From NCBI GenBank assembly GCA_944989445.1, contig CALYLW010000965.1, positions 62,001-126,000 on the forward strand: a DNA stretch of 64,000 bases, in the 5' to 3' direction. Of this stretch, positions 1 to 11,413 are shown in pieces. A model generated the notes under the pieces. That model was not told where the DNA came from. It made no database searches and saw only the letters and a program-made list of their open reading frames with translations. How positions within the stretch are numbered: position 1 is the stretch's first letter; every line of letters begins with the position of its first letter. This DNA comes from Ampullaceana balthica (taxonomy: Eukaryota; Mollusca; Gastropoda; Lymnaeidae). A program made the translations under genes and the position numbers.

Positions 1-419
1 TATATTATATACATTTTACTATGTGTTATGCTAAATTTGAATCTTCAATACAATGTTATTTACAGGTTTTGAATATGAGCTTTTTTCTGCAGGTAAAACA
101 CGGGGTGTTACCGTTATATTACATTAATTCCGTTACACCTTAAAAAGATGGATAAATAAATGTAACATTCGTTCACAAAAGGGTGTAACAATATTTACTA
201 TCAAATGTTTCAACTACGATTTAATTAAAGATCTGATGTTTTTTTTCAAATCTCTTTTCAATTTATGCAATAACATAACAAGCTAAGGAACATTGCTGAT
301 CAATACATACTTAAATCAATTTAAACAACTAAACTTATTAACTGTTACAAGTAAATTACTCTAATATATTTCAGTGATTTGAAATAAGCATAACATAATC
401 GTTACACGGTATTGACTTA

Positions 420-760
420 GTGGCCGTCCATAAATGACGTCATGGTGGAGGGGGGGTGGGGTCAACCATTTGTGACGATGTGTGACAAAGGGGAGGGGGA
501 TGTTTAAGAACTGTGACGACATATGAAAATTTTCAACTTTAAATTAAAGTTCTATAAAAATATTTGATTAGTTACAATTTATTTAATGGATTTTTACAAG
601 GCTTCACGAAAGTTTCGATATTATTAGAGTGAAGCTTCACACTAAATACATAATTAAATGAAAAAAAGTGATTTGAAACATGCTCATTTTCAAATAGAAA
701 CTATGGCTTTTTTGGGTCGAGGGCAAACTTTGTGACGTCATTTTGGGGGAGGGTCTGACT
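420..760. mobile_element. MITE-like repeat with CGTCCATAAATGACGTCA motif
   Basis: The left side has CGTCCATAAATGACGTCA followed by a G-rich tract. The right side has a related TGTGACGTCA plus G-rich tract, which suggests degenerate DNA-transposon ends of the type whose termini read 'CGTCCATAAAT'. No clean target duplication is visible. The right end overlaps the last codons of the neighbouring biomphalysin-like reading frame. Superfamily is not assigned. Confidence 0.35.
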
Positions 761-2553
761 TTTTGTGAACAATCTTGTTAATGAGTTGCCCCCTAACCAT
801 CGGATCTACTACATTACTACGATTAGTTATACGCATAGCAGCTCTAACTGCAGCAAACGAGTCAATACTGGGAAAAGTTGACTTTTTTTCAATAGGACTC
901 GTATTTTGGCTTCTCGTATTTTGGCTTCTCTCTTCTACATTGAATAATTCTTTGAAGTCATCTGTATAGTTTAATGGAATCGTAGTCCATTCAACATCGG
1001 CGTAATACCCAATGACATCTTCAATTTTCCCAGTCAAGGTGAAATCATAATACTCTGATGTTGTTAATCTATCAATAATATCTCTAACATAAGGGTAGGA
1101 GACTTTAAGTCTGTTCCATTGCCATGGTCGTTTGTTGGAATAAGATTCGTTTTGCAGCGCTATATAAAATGGTACATTTTTTTTTCCAAATTTATAGTTG
1201 AAAGTTGGTCTATCGTTACTTCCCCGATGTATATAATGATAATTAGTTGCTTTATTACTATAACCTCCTCCCCACCTCAAAAAGCCTTTCAATTCTACTG
1301 AAAATTGTATTCGTATAACAGCCGTGTAATGTAATGTTGAGCGCACCTTGTAAAGAAGAAGTTTCCACTTGGCAGCTGTGTAAGGTTTTAATTTTTTCCA
1401 TGAATTAACTTTAAAAGTTCTGGACTCATTTTTTGTATGTTGATCTTGAATAACTGTTTCAGTGTCGTACTTAAATCCAAATGAGACTGATATACCGACG
1501 TCTTTTTTTGGTGTATAGTTAAAAGACACCCCAAAATTGTAGCCATCATTCCATTTGCTTGTCTTGGTATGATGTATAGACCTACTTGAGGCTACAGACC
1601 TATCAATAAATTTGTCAGCTTCATTTGAATCATTATTTATAATCTTTCCAAAATTGACGGTTTCTGGTTGCAATTTCTCTATTACAGGCTCGCTATAACT
1701 TATATGTTTAAGTGAAAATCCCCAATCACTATAAGCAATAGCAAGGCGTTGCCAATGCCTGTATCCTGAACAATCACCTGTCTGGTCAGATCGCCACGTG
1801 TCACCATCAAGTACAAAATTTTCACCAACATTTTTACCTAGACATCCCCCACACCAGCCGTAACCAAGGTAATGTGCTAAACGGGCAATATCGTTCATAG
1901 TTGTGTCCATGATAAGTTTCTTTACCGTTTTTAGGTCTACACGTTCTTCAGGCTCTTCAGCCATTTTGCAACATCTCATAGTGTCTAAACATCGTAATTT
2001 TTCGCAATCTCCTCGGCGAAACCCGGTTACAAAGTAACCAGATTGACACTTACAGAGTTTTTTCTTGTTAAAAACAATTAGAAAGATCTTCATCGTAGCA
2101 ATGTCCGTAATAATGTGGGTGATTTGCGGGTTTTGAACATTTAGCAAATAGTCTTTGTTGTATGTTGATCTCGAATAACTGTTTCAGTGTCCCAGGTCGA
2201 GGGTATTCTATGTGGAGACCTTGAAGGAAATGGCCGTCAGGACATTCACCCCACTGATTATCAATATAGAAAAAAACAATCCAGTCTGCGTATTTTATTT
2301 GAGTTTGAGAACCTCTCCATTGTCCTGGAGGTAAGCAGCACGTAGCATATTCTATTTTGTCTATTCCGTCAGCATCGTCATACGTTTTTATTTCAAACCC
2401 ATGTAAGTATGTCTTTGCCCAATTGCAATTGGAATCAATGTTTTTTTTAAGGGAAAAACGCCAGCGTGACTCTTCACATTGGCTAATGCTTCCTGTGGGT
2501 AAATAAAGCAATATGACCAGAAGAAGCGATTCACTTGTCAAGTTGACAATCAT
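738..2553 (-). pseudogene. biomphalysin-like (aerolysin-family) secreted protein gene, one frameshift
   Basis: This resembles the snail biomphalysins, aerolysin-fold beta-pore-forming haemolymph proteins studied in Biomphalaria immunity. The 5' reading frame (2068-2553, 161 aa) begins with a hydrophobic signal peptide (about residues 1-24) and a cysteine-rich N-terminal lobe. The 3' frame (738-2147, 469 aa) holds the aerolysin part: GWCGG at residues 97-101, a CSGYRHWQ segment at 126-133, an alternating polar/hydrophobic stretch at about 200-235 in the position of the membrane-inserting hairpin, and FLRWGGG at 289-295. The frames overlap at 2068-2147 and are offset by one base. A short homopolymer near 2066-2072 is the probable site of the break, so it is either a true lesion or a sequence error. 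The combined span (about 600 aa) fits the family length. No intron lies inside the coding span, but a pyrimidine-rich tract ending in AG sits 7 bases before the ATG, so a 5'-UTR intron is likely. The family call is confident; functionality is unknown. Confidence 0.85.
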
Positions 2554-2580
2554 TGTAGACCTGCAAAGAATTTAAAAAAA
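2554..2580 (-). other. candidate 3' splice site just upstream of the biomphalysin-like ATG
   Basis: Read on the minus strand, a T-rich run is followed by TTCTTTGCAG and then seven bases to the ATG at 2553. This is a strong animal acceptor consensus. It suggests a non-coding first exon further upstream (higher coordinates) that is not identifiable here. Confidence 0.45.
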
Positions 2581-3209
2581 TAATAAATGTCAAGTATTGT
2601 TTGTAGACAACGATAAGTTTTAAATATTTTTCACTGAAATAAATAAAAGTTGTATTTTGATCTAAATGGTTATTAAATTTTGAGATAAAAAATATATAAA
2701 TATATGTTCTTTATTAATATAGATAGATACTAGCCTAATACCCGGCGTAACTCAGGTTTCATGTGGGAAAACTAAAAGAAAAAAAATATATGGATCATAT
2801 GACATTCTTGTATTGACTTTTTCTTAATAACGTGATTATTAGATTATAAAATAACATTATATGATAGGAATTTAGAGTGAATAGACTATTGAAAACATGA
2901 ATTTTTTTACCAAACGAACATTTGAAAGTGGTATACAATTAAGAATTAGATGATGCTTAATAAATAGATGTTTATCTTTAAGTGTAAATTATGATATCTT
3001 CCTATTTGTTCAAGTTAATGTTTTCTTTTTAGCATAGACAGAAAAATTAAGACACCATTGAAAAACAAATCGATGCATTTTAATTATCAGCCCAATGAAA
3101 ATTTAATATAATGTTAAAATCATATTATTACAAATTGAATCAGAAAATTAACAACAAATCTGTTATTTAGTAAAGATTCAAAAAGATATGAGACTAATAA
3201 ATCAAGAGA

Positions 3210-3210
<1 letters not shown>
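2581..3210. other. AT-rich intergenic stretch containing one Helitron-type terminus
   Basis: Apart from the Helitron-like 3' terminus at about 2731, no coding signal is visible. The sequence is strongly AT-rich with many stops in all frames. Confidence 0.5.
2731..2768 (-). mobile_element. Helitron-like 3' terminus (degenerate)
   Basis: On the minus strand a short stem (CCTG...CGGG) is followed by GTATTAGG and then CTAG directly before an AT-rich flank. Stem-loop plus CTRR is the Helitron 3' signature. The same layout is seen at 7089-7117, 49947-49973 and 55219-55246. The body of this element (toward higher coordinates) is not recognisable. Confidence 0.45.

Positions 3211-3214
<4 letters not shown>

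Positions 3215-3254
<40 letters not shown>
3215..3254. repeat. (TA)n microsatellite
   Basis: An uninterrupted TA dinucleotide run abuts the left arm of the foldback element. Confidence 0.9.
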
Positions 3255-3257
<3 letters not shown>

Positions 3258-4575
3258 TTACGGACACTTCGACCCCGGACGTTTCGACCCCGGACGGTTC
3301 GACCCTGCCAGTTCAACCACAGGACGGTTCGACCCCAGGACGTGTCGACCCCGGTCGGTTCGACCACGGACGGTTCGACCCCGGACGATTCGACCCCGGG
3401 CGATTCGACCCCGCACAGTTCGACCACAGGACGTTTCGACCACAGGGTGTTTCGACCCCAGACGTTTGGACCCCTTCGTATCTACACCGTATATTTTTTA
3501 AATATATATTTTTGATATACTTTTTAAAATTTATTATTTTTAAAAGTAATTTTTGGTATAAACATGTTTACATGTTATCCATTTATTAAAAATAATTTAG
3601 CATAAAATTATTATCCATTAAAAATAAAATACAGTTTGAAATTTTTATTGACAACCAGTCAATATTCAACACGAATTCATGATTGTGATCAATGCGTCAT
3701 TCCTCTGAGGTAGAAAGTCCTTCCAAACCAATCCAACTCCATTCCCCCCCCCCGGCCGGTCCGATGTAATCGGACAAAACAAAGGCAATGTGGTCAGACA
3801 GTCCTTTCTAAAGGTGCCTACATTCTCTCTGCCCCCACTTACTATATTTACCCTCGCCAGCACACAGCTTGCTGTGGTGGTCACTGAGTGTAGCCTTCGT
3901 AACACAGCTTATGAAACCCTCGGAGGAAATGTAAACAATGTAACGTTCAGTCCGGTCATACGGGTCTCGCAGCTTGAATGTTATTGTCTGCTAGGGGGTG
4001 GTATAAACTATTGAATTTGACGAACTTTAAATACTGACAACTTTGTACGTCTTGTTAAAATCAGTATTTCTGCTAGGGAGGTATATACGTGTTAAACAAC
4101 ACAAGAAACAGAAATGAATGCAAGGGTGCGGGTTTGTTATTGATTCAGCGCCTGCGTTCAGCATGTCGACACTTTAAAACATATTTTAAAAAAAAATTTA
4201 AAAATATATTTTAAAAAAATAATAAAATAAAAAATAAAAAATTGACTTTCGTTTGTTTTTGTTATCACGGTGAAAACCTTTGAACGACTTAAATATAACC
4301 ATTTTTAAAATTTAATGGATAATATACCAAAAAATTAATTTTTAAAATATTTTTAAAAAAATATTTAAAAAAAACCCAAAGAATAAATAAAATCATTTCA
4401 CAATGTAGAAACGAGAGGGTCGAAACGTCCGGGGTCGAAACACCCTGGGGTCGAAACGTCCTGTGGTCGAACTGTCCGGGGTCGAATCGCCCGGGGTCGA
4501 ATCGTCTGGGAGTCGAACCGTCCGTGGTCGAACTGGCAGGGTCGAATAGTCCGGGGTCGAAGTGTCCGACCACCA
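3255..4575. mobile_element. foldback element with minisatellite inverted arms
   Basis: The left arm (about 3260-3475) is a tandem array of ~15-16-bp units of the form GGACGnTTCGACCCC. The right arm (about 4414-4570) is the reverse complement of the same array. The order of variant units matches between arms, for example the CCCTGCCAGTTC unit near the outer end and the GGGCGATTCGACCCC unit further in, so the arms are an inverted duplication and not two independent expansions. Partial AT-rich inverted homology continues inward (about 3500-3600 and 4290-4380). Both outer ends abut TA repeats. The unique core (about 3640-4280) carries no recognisable gene. Short reading frames through the array are artefacts of the repeat. 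Superfamily unknown. Confidence 0.7.
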
Positions 4576-4583
4576 TATATATA

Positions 4584-7116
4584 TCTAATATATAAAGCTC
4601 AGTTGGTGTTTGTATCTTTGTATGTTTGTATATTTGTATGTTTGTATGTTTGTATGTTTCACTTTTTGACTTTCTGTTAGACAGCCACGGAAAAACCAAA
4701 TGACGGACGGGGACCAAAATTGTCAGAACGGTTCCTTTTACCCTGAAGGTGGTTTTAAGTTAGTTTTTGTAATTGTCCGTTTTGCCCGAATGCCGTAAAT
4801 TAAATAATCAGAAAATACAGAGACAAAGAATAAAAAATTTAACCTCATTTCTGTATTGAACAAATTTACGCGGACGTTCAAATGCCGTTCAAAGCGAGTT
4901 ACTTTTGGTGACGTTTTTTTCCCCCAATACTTTATTTTCAGCGGTGCGCATTCAAAAAATATTATAATGTCTAATTACGGTGTGCACATTTTCGCGTACG
5001 CTTCATAATTTGAGCTGTGTAGTACAAAGAATTGTCATTTTCTTTACTGTTACTTTCTATATATTAGATAGACACGTAAACATATTTAATTACACTGCCA
5101 AACGATGCATTAGATTTAATTGTTTACAAGTTTAAATTTAATTGCGAATTTGTTGAATTATTTTCTGTTCCATAAATCGACATTTAATAAAAAATCTATT
5201 TATGTAATAATTGTGTCAGTATTTTTTTCAAGGCTTCATTTTTAGCGGTGCGCGTTCTAAAATCTTTTATCGCCTGATTACTGTGCGCACATCTTCGTGT
5301 ACGCATCTTAAATTTAGCTGTGTCCTATTAATATAACATTTATATTTTGTTTGTCTTTTAAATAAGCTATTGTTTATTACATAACCTATACACTTATACT
5401 ATTTAACCTTAGGCTACCGAAACTATGAACATAAGTAGATTAAACTAAATAAAGTGATCCTGAAAACGCTTAATTATTTTGTATTGCGAATTGAATATGT
5501 TATGTTCATTCCTTTGATGATGGATTAACATAGGCCATTTTTAAAATCGATTATTGTAATTGTAATGGTTTCACATGCATTTTTAACATAAAATTGATTT
5601 TTTTTAAATTTTTTTTTAAAATTAGGAATATAGCCTAATTTCTTTATTTATCTTTATTATCTTTATCTGATAGACGCTGTTGCAAATATTGTATTAATTA
5701 CAATTATATTACGAAACAGTGTCGTAAATATATAAGAGCTTCTTTAGTGACGACAGTGGCAGAGATCTTTTGGAAAAATGTCAACAAAGCAGTGGCCTTT
5801 CTTAATGGATACAAACATACAAATATCCACTGAGCTTTATATATTACATATGCGTTTAAATTATTTTATTTCAATTATTTTCACGATGCATTGTATTAAT
5901 ATTTTACGTGCAATGAATAAAATTGGGATTTTTAAAAATTTAATTCATAACTCGACACTTAATTAAAAACCATAGATGTAGCGAGTTTATTTTATGTTGA
6001 AAGTGATGGCCTATGTCAAATAAACTTACACTTTAAAACAGTTTACTTAAGCTTTATATACACTATACATTATAAACTTTCGCTACCTAACGTATTAACA
6101 AAACTTGACTAAATTTAATGAAGTAATCCTGAAAACGCTTAATTAGTATGAATTGCGAATTGAATATGTTTTTATGCTCATTCCTTTGTATTCAGAATAG
6201 CATAGGCCATTTCTAAAATTGCCTTTTAATCATTTTTTAAGATGCACTTATTAACAGACGGTTGAATCTTTTTTTTTCATCAGATATAAAATCTGGTGTG
6301 TGTGTGTGTGCATTGAATATAATTTACAAAATATGATGCCTTATCCGAAATAGGGAACAAAAAAAAAGATTCCTTTTTGAAATTATACACATTGCTTATA
6401 AACCGTAAATATAAATCGTAAAATATAGAGACATAAAAATGTTAAATATTATTTCCCTGTTAACACAATTATGAATACGTCAAAAGGAGGAGTTTTTTTT
6501 TGGCCCAGTACATTTACTTTATAACAAGACTTTATTTTATGCGGCCAGCTTTCTATATTGTCTAAATATGGTGTGCACATTTTTTTATATCATTTTAATA
6601 CGACCGTTTTTTTTAAAAAGAATGTTAGAAAGTACATTTATAATTTTGTTTATTTGCGCTATGATTCACTTAGCTTTTGCCTTTTAAAGGGATAGTGCCA
6701 CATGTTCTTTATCTCATAGACGTGGTTACAAATATTATATAACTTACAATTGTGATACGATGCAGTTTCGTAATTATATATTAAATTTTTGAGTGACGAG
6801 GGTGGTAGAGCTCTTTCGGAAAACCTATAAGTTATGTTAATTTTGTACAAGTGGGAATGAAATTGTAAATTTAGTTATTATGGTGGGCAAGAATCATTAT
6901 TTAATAAATCATATCTTTTAAATAGTAAGGTTATGTTAAAAGGCACTGCATTAAGTGAAAACAACTCATGCGGTAAAATGGCATATCTCTGTTTCCCATA
7001 AGATTTTAACTAAATAGATGAAATTTAACTTGGCAAATAAAAATTGTAATAACCAGCAACCAATACTTGGATAAAGGGTCTGCACACTCCTGCTACAAAG
7101 TGCGGGTATTTTTCTA

Positions 7117-7117
<1 letters not shown>
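4584..7117 (+). mobile_element. composite Helitron-like element
   Basis: The left end starts TCTAATATATAAAGCTCAG, a 5'-TC terminus shared with 49934 (minus) and 52593 (plus). The right end is a stem-loop (CCTGC 7089-7093, GCGGG 7102-7106) followed by CTAG at 7114-7117, immediately before T in a TA run, as expected for Helitron insertion. Internal segments are duplicated: 4938-5015 resembles 5239-5325, and 5400-5760 resembles 6100-6800. An inverted copy of the 5' terminus lies at 5805-5847. No transposase or helicase coding remains, so it is non-autonomous. Confidence 0.65.
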
Positions 7118-7196
<79 letters not shown>

Positions 7197-7220
7197 ATAT
7201 AGACCAATATATATATATAT
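7118..7220. repeat. (TA)n microsatellite
   Basis: A TA run with a short GT interruption directly follows the Helitron CTAG terminus. TA-rich DNA is a usual Helitron target. Confidence 0.9.
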
Positions 7221-7246
7221 TAGGGCTATTATCGATTAATTAACAG
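7221..7246 (+). mobile_element. terminal fragment of a TAGGGCT-type hAT
   Basis: TAGGGCT followed by a CGATTAATTAA tract matches the terminus of the complete hAT element at 23992-24770. Only the end is recognisable here. Confidence 0.4.
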
Positions 7247-7895
7247 AATATATGTCAAAAGATTTGAAGATTGACACTTGTTATAGATCAATGGTTTTCT
7301 CTGTGATATACATTGATACATTTCTATTTAAACATAATGCATGGTATCCGGTTGGTATTTTGGCAGTTATAAAAGACATGTAGGGTCATGATGTGTAAAT
7401 TAATTTAAAGAAATATTAAAGCAAAAGTTGGCCTTCAATAATCTCCTTAAAATATTCGTGTAATATATTTTGGAAAAAAAACATGAACATTACATAATCA
7501 CTAAATTTTATCTGACAGGATTTCTTAAAACCTTCACCTCTAAAGACACGTTGTAGTATCATAACAATTGAATTGATTATAAGAATTTGAGAATTTATAT
7601 AACACGTGAATCAAGCTATCAGCTGCTGTCAACGCGCTTTACATAGAAACATGAACAGAAATATGTGTACCCGCTTTAAGTAAAAAAAACAAAACATTCA
7701 CATTTAAATTGAACAAAAATATATTGACATGAGTGTGAAAATATATAAATTTATCAGTCAAAAAATATTTGATTGTTTTTTTTAAATTGGGAAAGATGTG
7801 TTTTAAAACTATGCAGTCTCAAAGGCTTTAAGTAGGCTTAATAAGTAGTAGAAATACTGCAGATGTTAAATAACCGAGAATTCTATTTTTAACAG

Positions 7896-7932
<37 letters not shown>

Positions 7933-8165
7933 AGAGAGGGGGGACGTTTGCCAATTGTTTTAGTGAAGGTATACATTCAATAACAACTTTTACTTTGAAA
8001 ATTTGTATATGTAATCTTTCACTTTAAATATGCAATGAATAAAAAAACAATATTAAAAATGTAATTAGAGTAATTGTCAGCCTTAACGAACATTAATTGA
8101 TAGGTACATTTAAACACAGACAAATCTTTGACATACAAAATATATAGCAGTACTTCTTTTTAAAT
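7247..8165. other. AT-rich stretch without recognisable gene
   Basis: No coding potential or transposon motif is seen except a (GA)n run at about 7901-7929. Confidence 0.4.
7901..7929. repeat. (GA)n microsatellite
   Basis: About fourteen uninterrupted AG dinucleotides. Confidence 0.9.
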
Positions 8166-8744
8166 CCTTTATATTAACTCGTGGTTTCTGTTTGAGCCAT
8201 GCTTGCTTGTTTGTCGAAAAATTTTTGATCAATGTTTAACCCACTTCCTCGTAAGCTAACGAGCTGAAATTTTGCAGGCAGCTTTGTGCCGATGATAACA
8301 ACGTTGTATCAAATTTCAGAGCGATCGCATGTACTGTCATTAAATTATTGAACTTTTAGATTTTTTTATTTATCTCTATGTATCATGTTAAATTTTTGAG
8401 ATAGAACGTCGCAGTGCGTATTATATTGAACGACCTTTTTTATTAATACTTTCCTGTTGCGCGATTTGGTGCGTATTATATTTAGAATACTTTTTACAAA
8501 CATATTCCCGATCTGTGCGCATTATATTAAACATGTTTTACGAGACATAACTAAAATTTTGTAATTTTGGATTTTCTTGCGCTGCGTATTATAATGAACA
8601 TTCTTTTAGTTATGTCTCGTACATAAAGGATTTATAGTCAAAATTTTTGTTTTTTTTACGGGTTGTTTTTATTATAATCTTCTTTTTAAATTGGGCTTTA
8701 CAAAATTTTGACGAAACACAAAGAAAATATATTTTACGGCAGTC
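8166..8744. repeat. Helitron-associated interspersed repeat
   Basis: It contains AGCTGAAATTTTGCA, a variant of the ATCGATCTGAAATTT block and TTTAGTTATGTCTC modules. These recur at about 30100-30470, 46620-46990, 54480-54860 and 59760-60650. Here it lies 3' of the relic Helitron helicase tail. Confidence 0.5.
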
Positions 8745-8884
8745 ATGTATCACCAGACAATTGTCCATGAGAAAAACAGGGGTCATTCAAATTTTTTTCA
8801 GCTACTGACTTCCACATCCACAACTGAATCAACTGACTTATATTTTTTTACTTGTGAAGGTAGCTCTGTAATTAAAATATTATT
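8745..8884 (-). pseudogene. Helitron helicase C-terminal fragment, distal to the hAT insertion
   Basis: Minus-strand translation carries an INN..L..LPS segment, a Y-K-S-V-D block and then, after frameshifts, a remnant of the CPVFSHGQL motif. These are the last conserved blocks of the Pif1-like helicase in Helitron proteins. The segment continues directly from the helicase relic at 11843-12121 once the intervening hAT and one copy of its 8-bp target duplication are ignored. It is clearly non-functional. Confidence 0.6.
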
Positions 8885-9124
8885 TATAGTCGCAGTGGCG
8901 TAGCTAGGGTCATGTGCGCCCAGGGACATGACACAAAATCGGCGCCCCTTATAGAACCGAGAGATTCTGGGGGCTCACTGAGCCCCTTAGAAAAATTTGA
9001 AATTTTACGGTTTATATAGTTCATTTTCGAAGCTTCTGGTATTTTAAGGAAATAGAATACAGACTAATAATTCTCTATTCAATTGTAAACAATTTATTTG
9101 AAGAAAAAACTCTAGATCTACTAA

Positions 9125-10856
9125 TTATACGATTAGACATAGTCTACAAAAAATTGATTCTCCTTGATTTAATTTGATTGTCGCAAACTCTTCAATCACG
9201 TTGTCAAAACTAATATTCTCAAGTGTTTCTCTTTCGATGCTAAGGAGTGCAAGATCACTGGGACTATCTTTTCCAATTGAAGCACGTAAATAAGACAAAA
9301 TAAGCTTCATTTTGCTGAAGGACCGCTCACAGCTTTCAGTTGAAAAAGCAATTGTTAGAAGTATTTGAAGAGAAATGCGCTTGACTCGGAAATACGTCAT
9401 CTCCATATGAAACAATAAAACCAAGAACATCCAAAGGAGTTTCCGATAGAACTTCAGTGCGGGTACTGAGAAGCATTTTTCAGTCTCTGATTTATGTGCA
9501 CAATTCATGTCCATTGACGTCAGTGTCATATAAATTAGCAAAATCTAAGCAATTTCAACGAAGTGTATCGACTTTTTTCTCAGCAAGAAGAGTTTTGACG
9601 TCTTGTAAAAATCCAAATTTGTTGTTTAGATTTTTTTAGACGTATAAACCGTATTGATATCTCCTGTTGGAGTCTATCAATTACGCTGTTCATATCACGT
9701 GCAATTCTTCTTCTGCAGAAAGTCCTGCATCTCTTGTTAATTCTCCGATGTCGTCTAATCCTTTTGTCAACTTCGATTCCCCAAGTTGTGCATCTTCCTT
9801 TCCATTATCTACCGCAACCTGGCTCAAATTATCACGAATGTTGACAATTTCTTGCTCAAGCGATTCAAGATCAGATGCTGCTTCCTTGAAATTCACAGTA
9901 AGATTCTGCAACCGTTTCTTGACACGATCAATTTTCCCAAGTATTATGTTCCAGAAATTTAACAAAACTAGGAATTTAAAGTTTAATATACCTGCCAGCA
10001 AAGTTTCTGCATCACTTCTGGTGTCATATTTGTATGTTTTGATAACTTTTCCAACAGCCCTACCAGTTCATCTAGTGAAATCTAGTCCTTCATAAATTGC
10101 TTTAACCTCTTCTGATCGTGCACTCCAACGTGTTTCAGACTTCCTCTTCATTGTGATTGGCACAACTCTTTTTAATTCTTCCAAACGAGTTGTTGAACGA
10201 GAGAAAACAAAAATATATACTTTCAACTGTTCCAAAAACGTGATAACAACTGGATCCTGTTTAGCTGAGTGTACTCTTGGTAAGTTTAAGCTGTGGTTCA
10301 CAGTTGATGAACAATGCTCAGTGATTTCTGGCACAAATTCGGTGTTGAAGGCCGGATATATGCCCAGTCATTACAGCAGCATTGTCATAACATTGTGACC
10401 GATAGTCTGCTAGAGGTATGTTATTAGATTTTAGTTTCTCCACGATAACTCTTTCAATGCTTGCTGCGTCTTTGGAATGTATCTGTATAAAATCTAAAAA
10501 TGATTCTTTAATGGTTTCTTTTTTAGTTTCAAAATCCACATATAAAAATCTGATGACTTGAGAAAGCTGTTCCCGGTGTCTTAGATCGGATGTTGAGTCA
10601 AGTAAGATACCGTAGTACTTGTTTTTTCTGATTTAACTCAATAGCTGATTCCTTACAGTCGATGAAAGTAGATGGATAAATTCATTTTGGATTTCCTGTA
10701 TAAATAAGATACTGAACCTGGATTTTCTCGGGAATCTTGTAAGTGCTTTTCTAACAGTGGATCATACTGATCAAGTTTGATCAGAGAGAGACAGGAAAGA
10801 GAGGCGGTGTCTGATGTTTCAAATAAAAGGAATCCAACTTGCTTTGACATAACCAC
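9125..10856 (-). pseudogene. hAT transposase, DUF4371/ZMYM1-like, multiply frameshifted
   Basis: Successive minus-strand fragments follow the order of ZMYM1-like hAT proteins. At 10318-10539 there is a D-N-A-A-V-M-T-G-H-I-S-G-L-Q block, corresponding to the YDNA.NM.G..NG.Q segment near catalytic residues. At 10068-10334 there is an ETRWSAR motif. At 9690-10001 there is a coiled-coil-like stretch. At 9125-9541 the C-terminal dimerisation domain appears, with CERSFSKMKLI and LALLSIERE. Several frame changes separate the blocks, so no intact transposase is encoded. The N-terminal region upstream is cut by the nested MITE at 10890-11413. Confidence 0.8.
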
Positions 10857-10889
10857 ACAATCCCTTGAGAGGAGAGACCTTCTGTAAGC

Positions 10890-11413
10890 CAGTGGTTCTC
10901 AAACTTTTGAGATTCAAGGACCACTTGAAAAATGTGTGTCTTAGCTCGGACCACTACTAAAAATTGTGCTACTACCGAGCTGGAAAGTTAAATATAATTA
11001 TACTGTGTATATCTTATCTGTTGCACATGCTCCTTCTATTCAGAAGATTATTGCTAGCTATAATTAGTATACATGTTAGTTAGTAAAACTATACTAATAT
11101 GCTATGTCATCATGTAATTCAAACTGTCTGATAACCAGCAAATTTCAGTATACATCAGCAACTGTTAATGTTCAAGATTCATATTCGAACATACGAAAGC
11201 AAAGAAATGAGAATTTAATATACGAGCCTTGATAAAATTTAAAAACTATTTAGGCCAGATCAAAAATATATTTTAAGTCTGCGTTAATTCTTTTACTTGT
11301 TAGTCTTTCTCGATGAATCATACAGTGTGTAAATTTCATGCTTTGCTCGCGGACCACCTGGCACATCTTCGCGGACAACTAGTGGTCCACGGACTACAGG
11401 TTGAGAACTACTG
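10890..11413. mobile_element. nested hAT MITE (CAGTGGTTCTCAA termini)
   Basis: It begins CAGTGGTTCTCAAAC and ends GTTGAGAACTACTG. It is flanked by a near-perfect 8-bp duplication, CTGTAAGC (10882-10889) versus CTTTAAGC (11414-11421). It sits inside the larger hAT and is therefore younger. It contains a short LINE 3'-end fragment at about 11011-11056. Confidence 0.8.
11011..11056 (-). mobile_element. fragment of GATAA-tailed LINE 3' end
   Basis: On the minus strand, GCAATAATCTTCTGAATAGAA, GGAGCATGTG and CAGATAAGATA match the 3' end of the LINE at 23150-23470 and the SINE tail at 42935-43000. Confidence 0.5.

Noticed and set aside
3194..3515. Overlapping Arg/Pro-rich frames on both strands
   Set aside because: Produced by the minisatellite arm and TA repeat, with no start context or homology; likewise the frame at 4289-4717.
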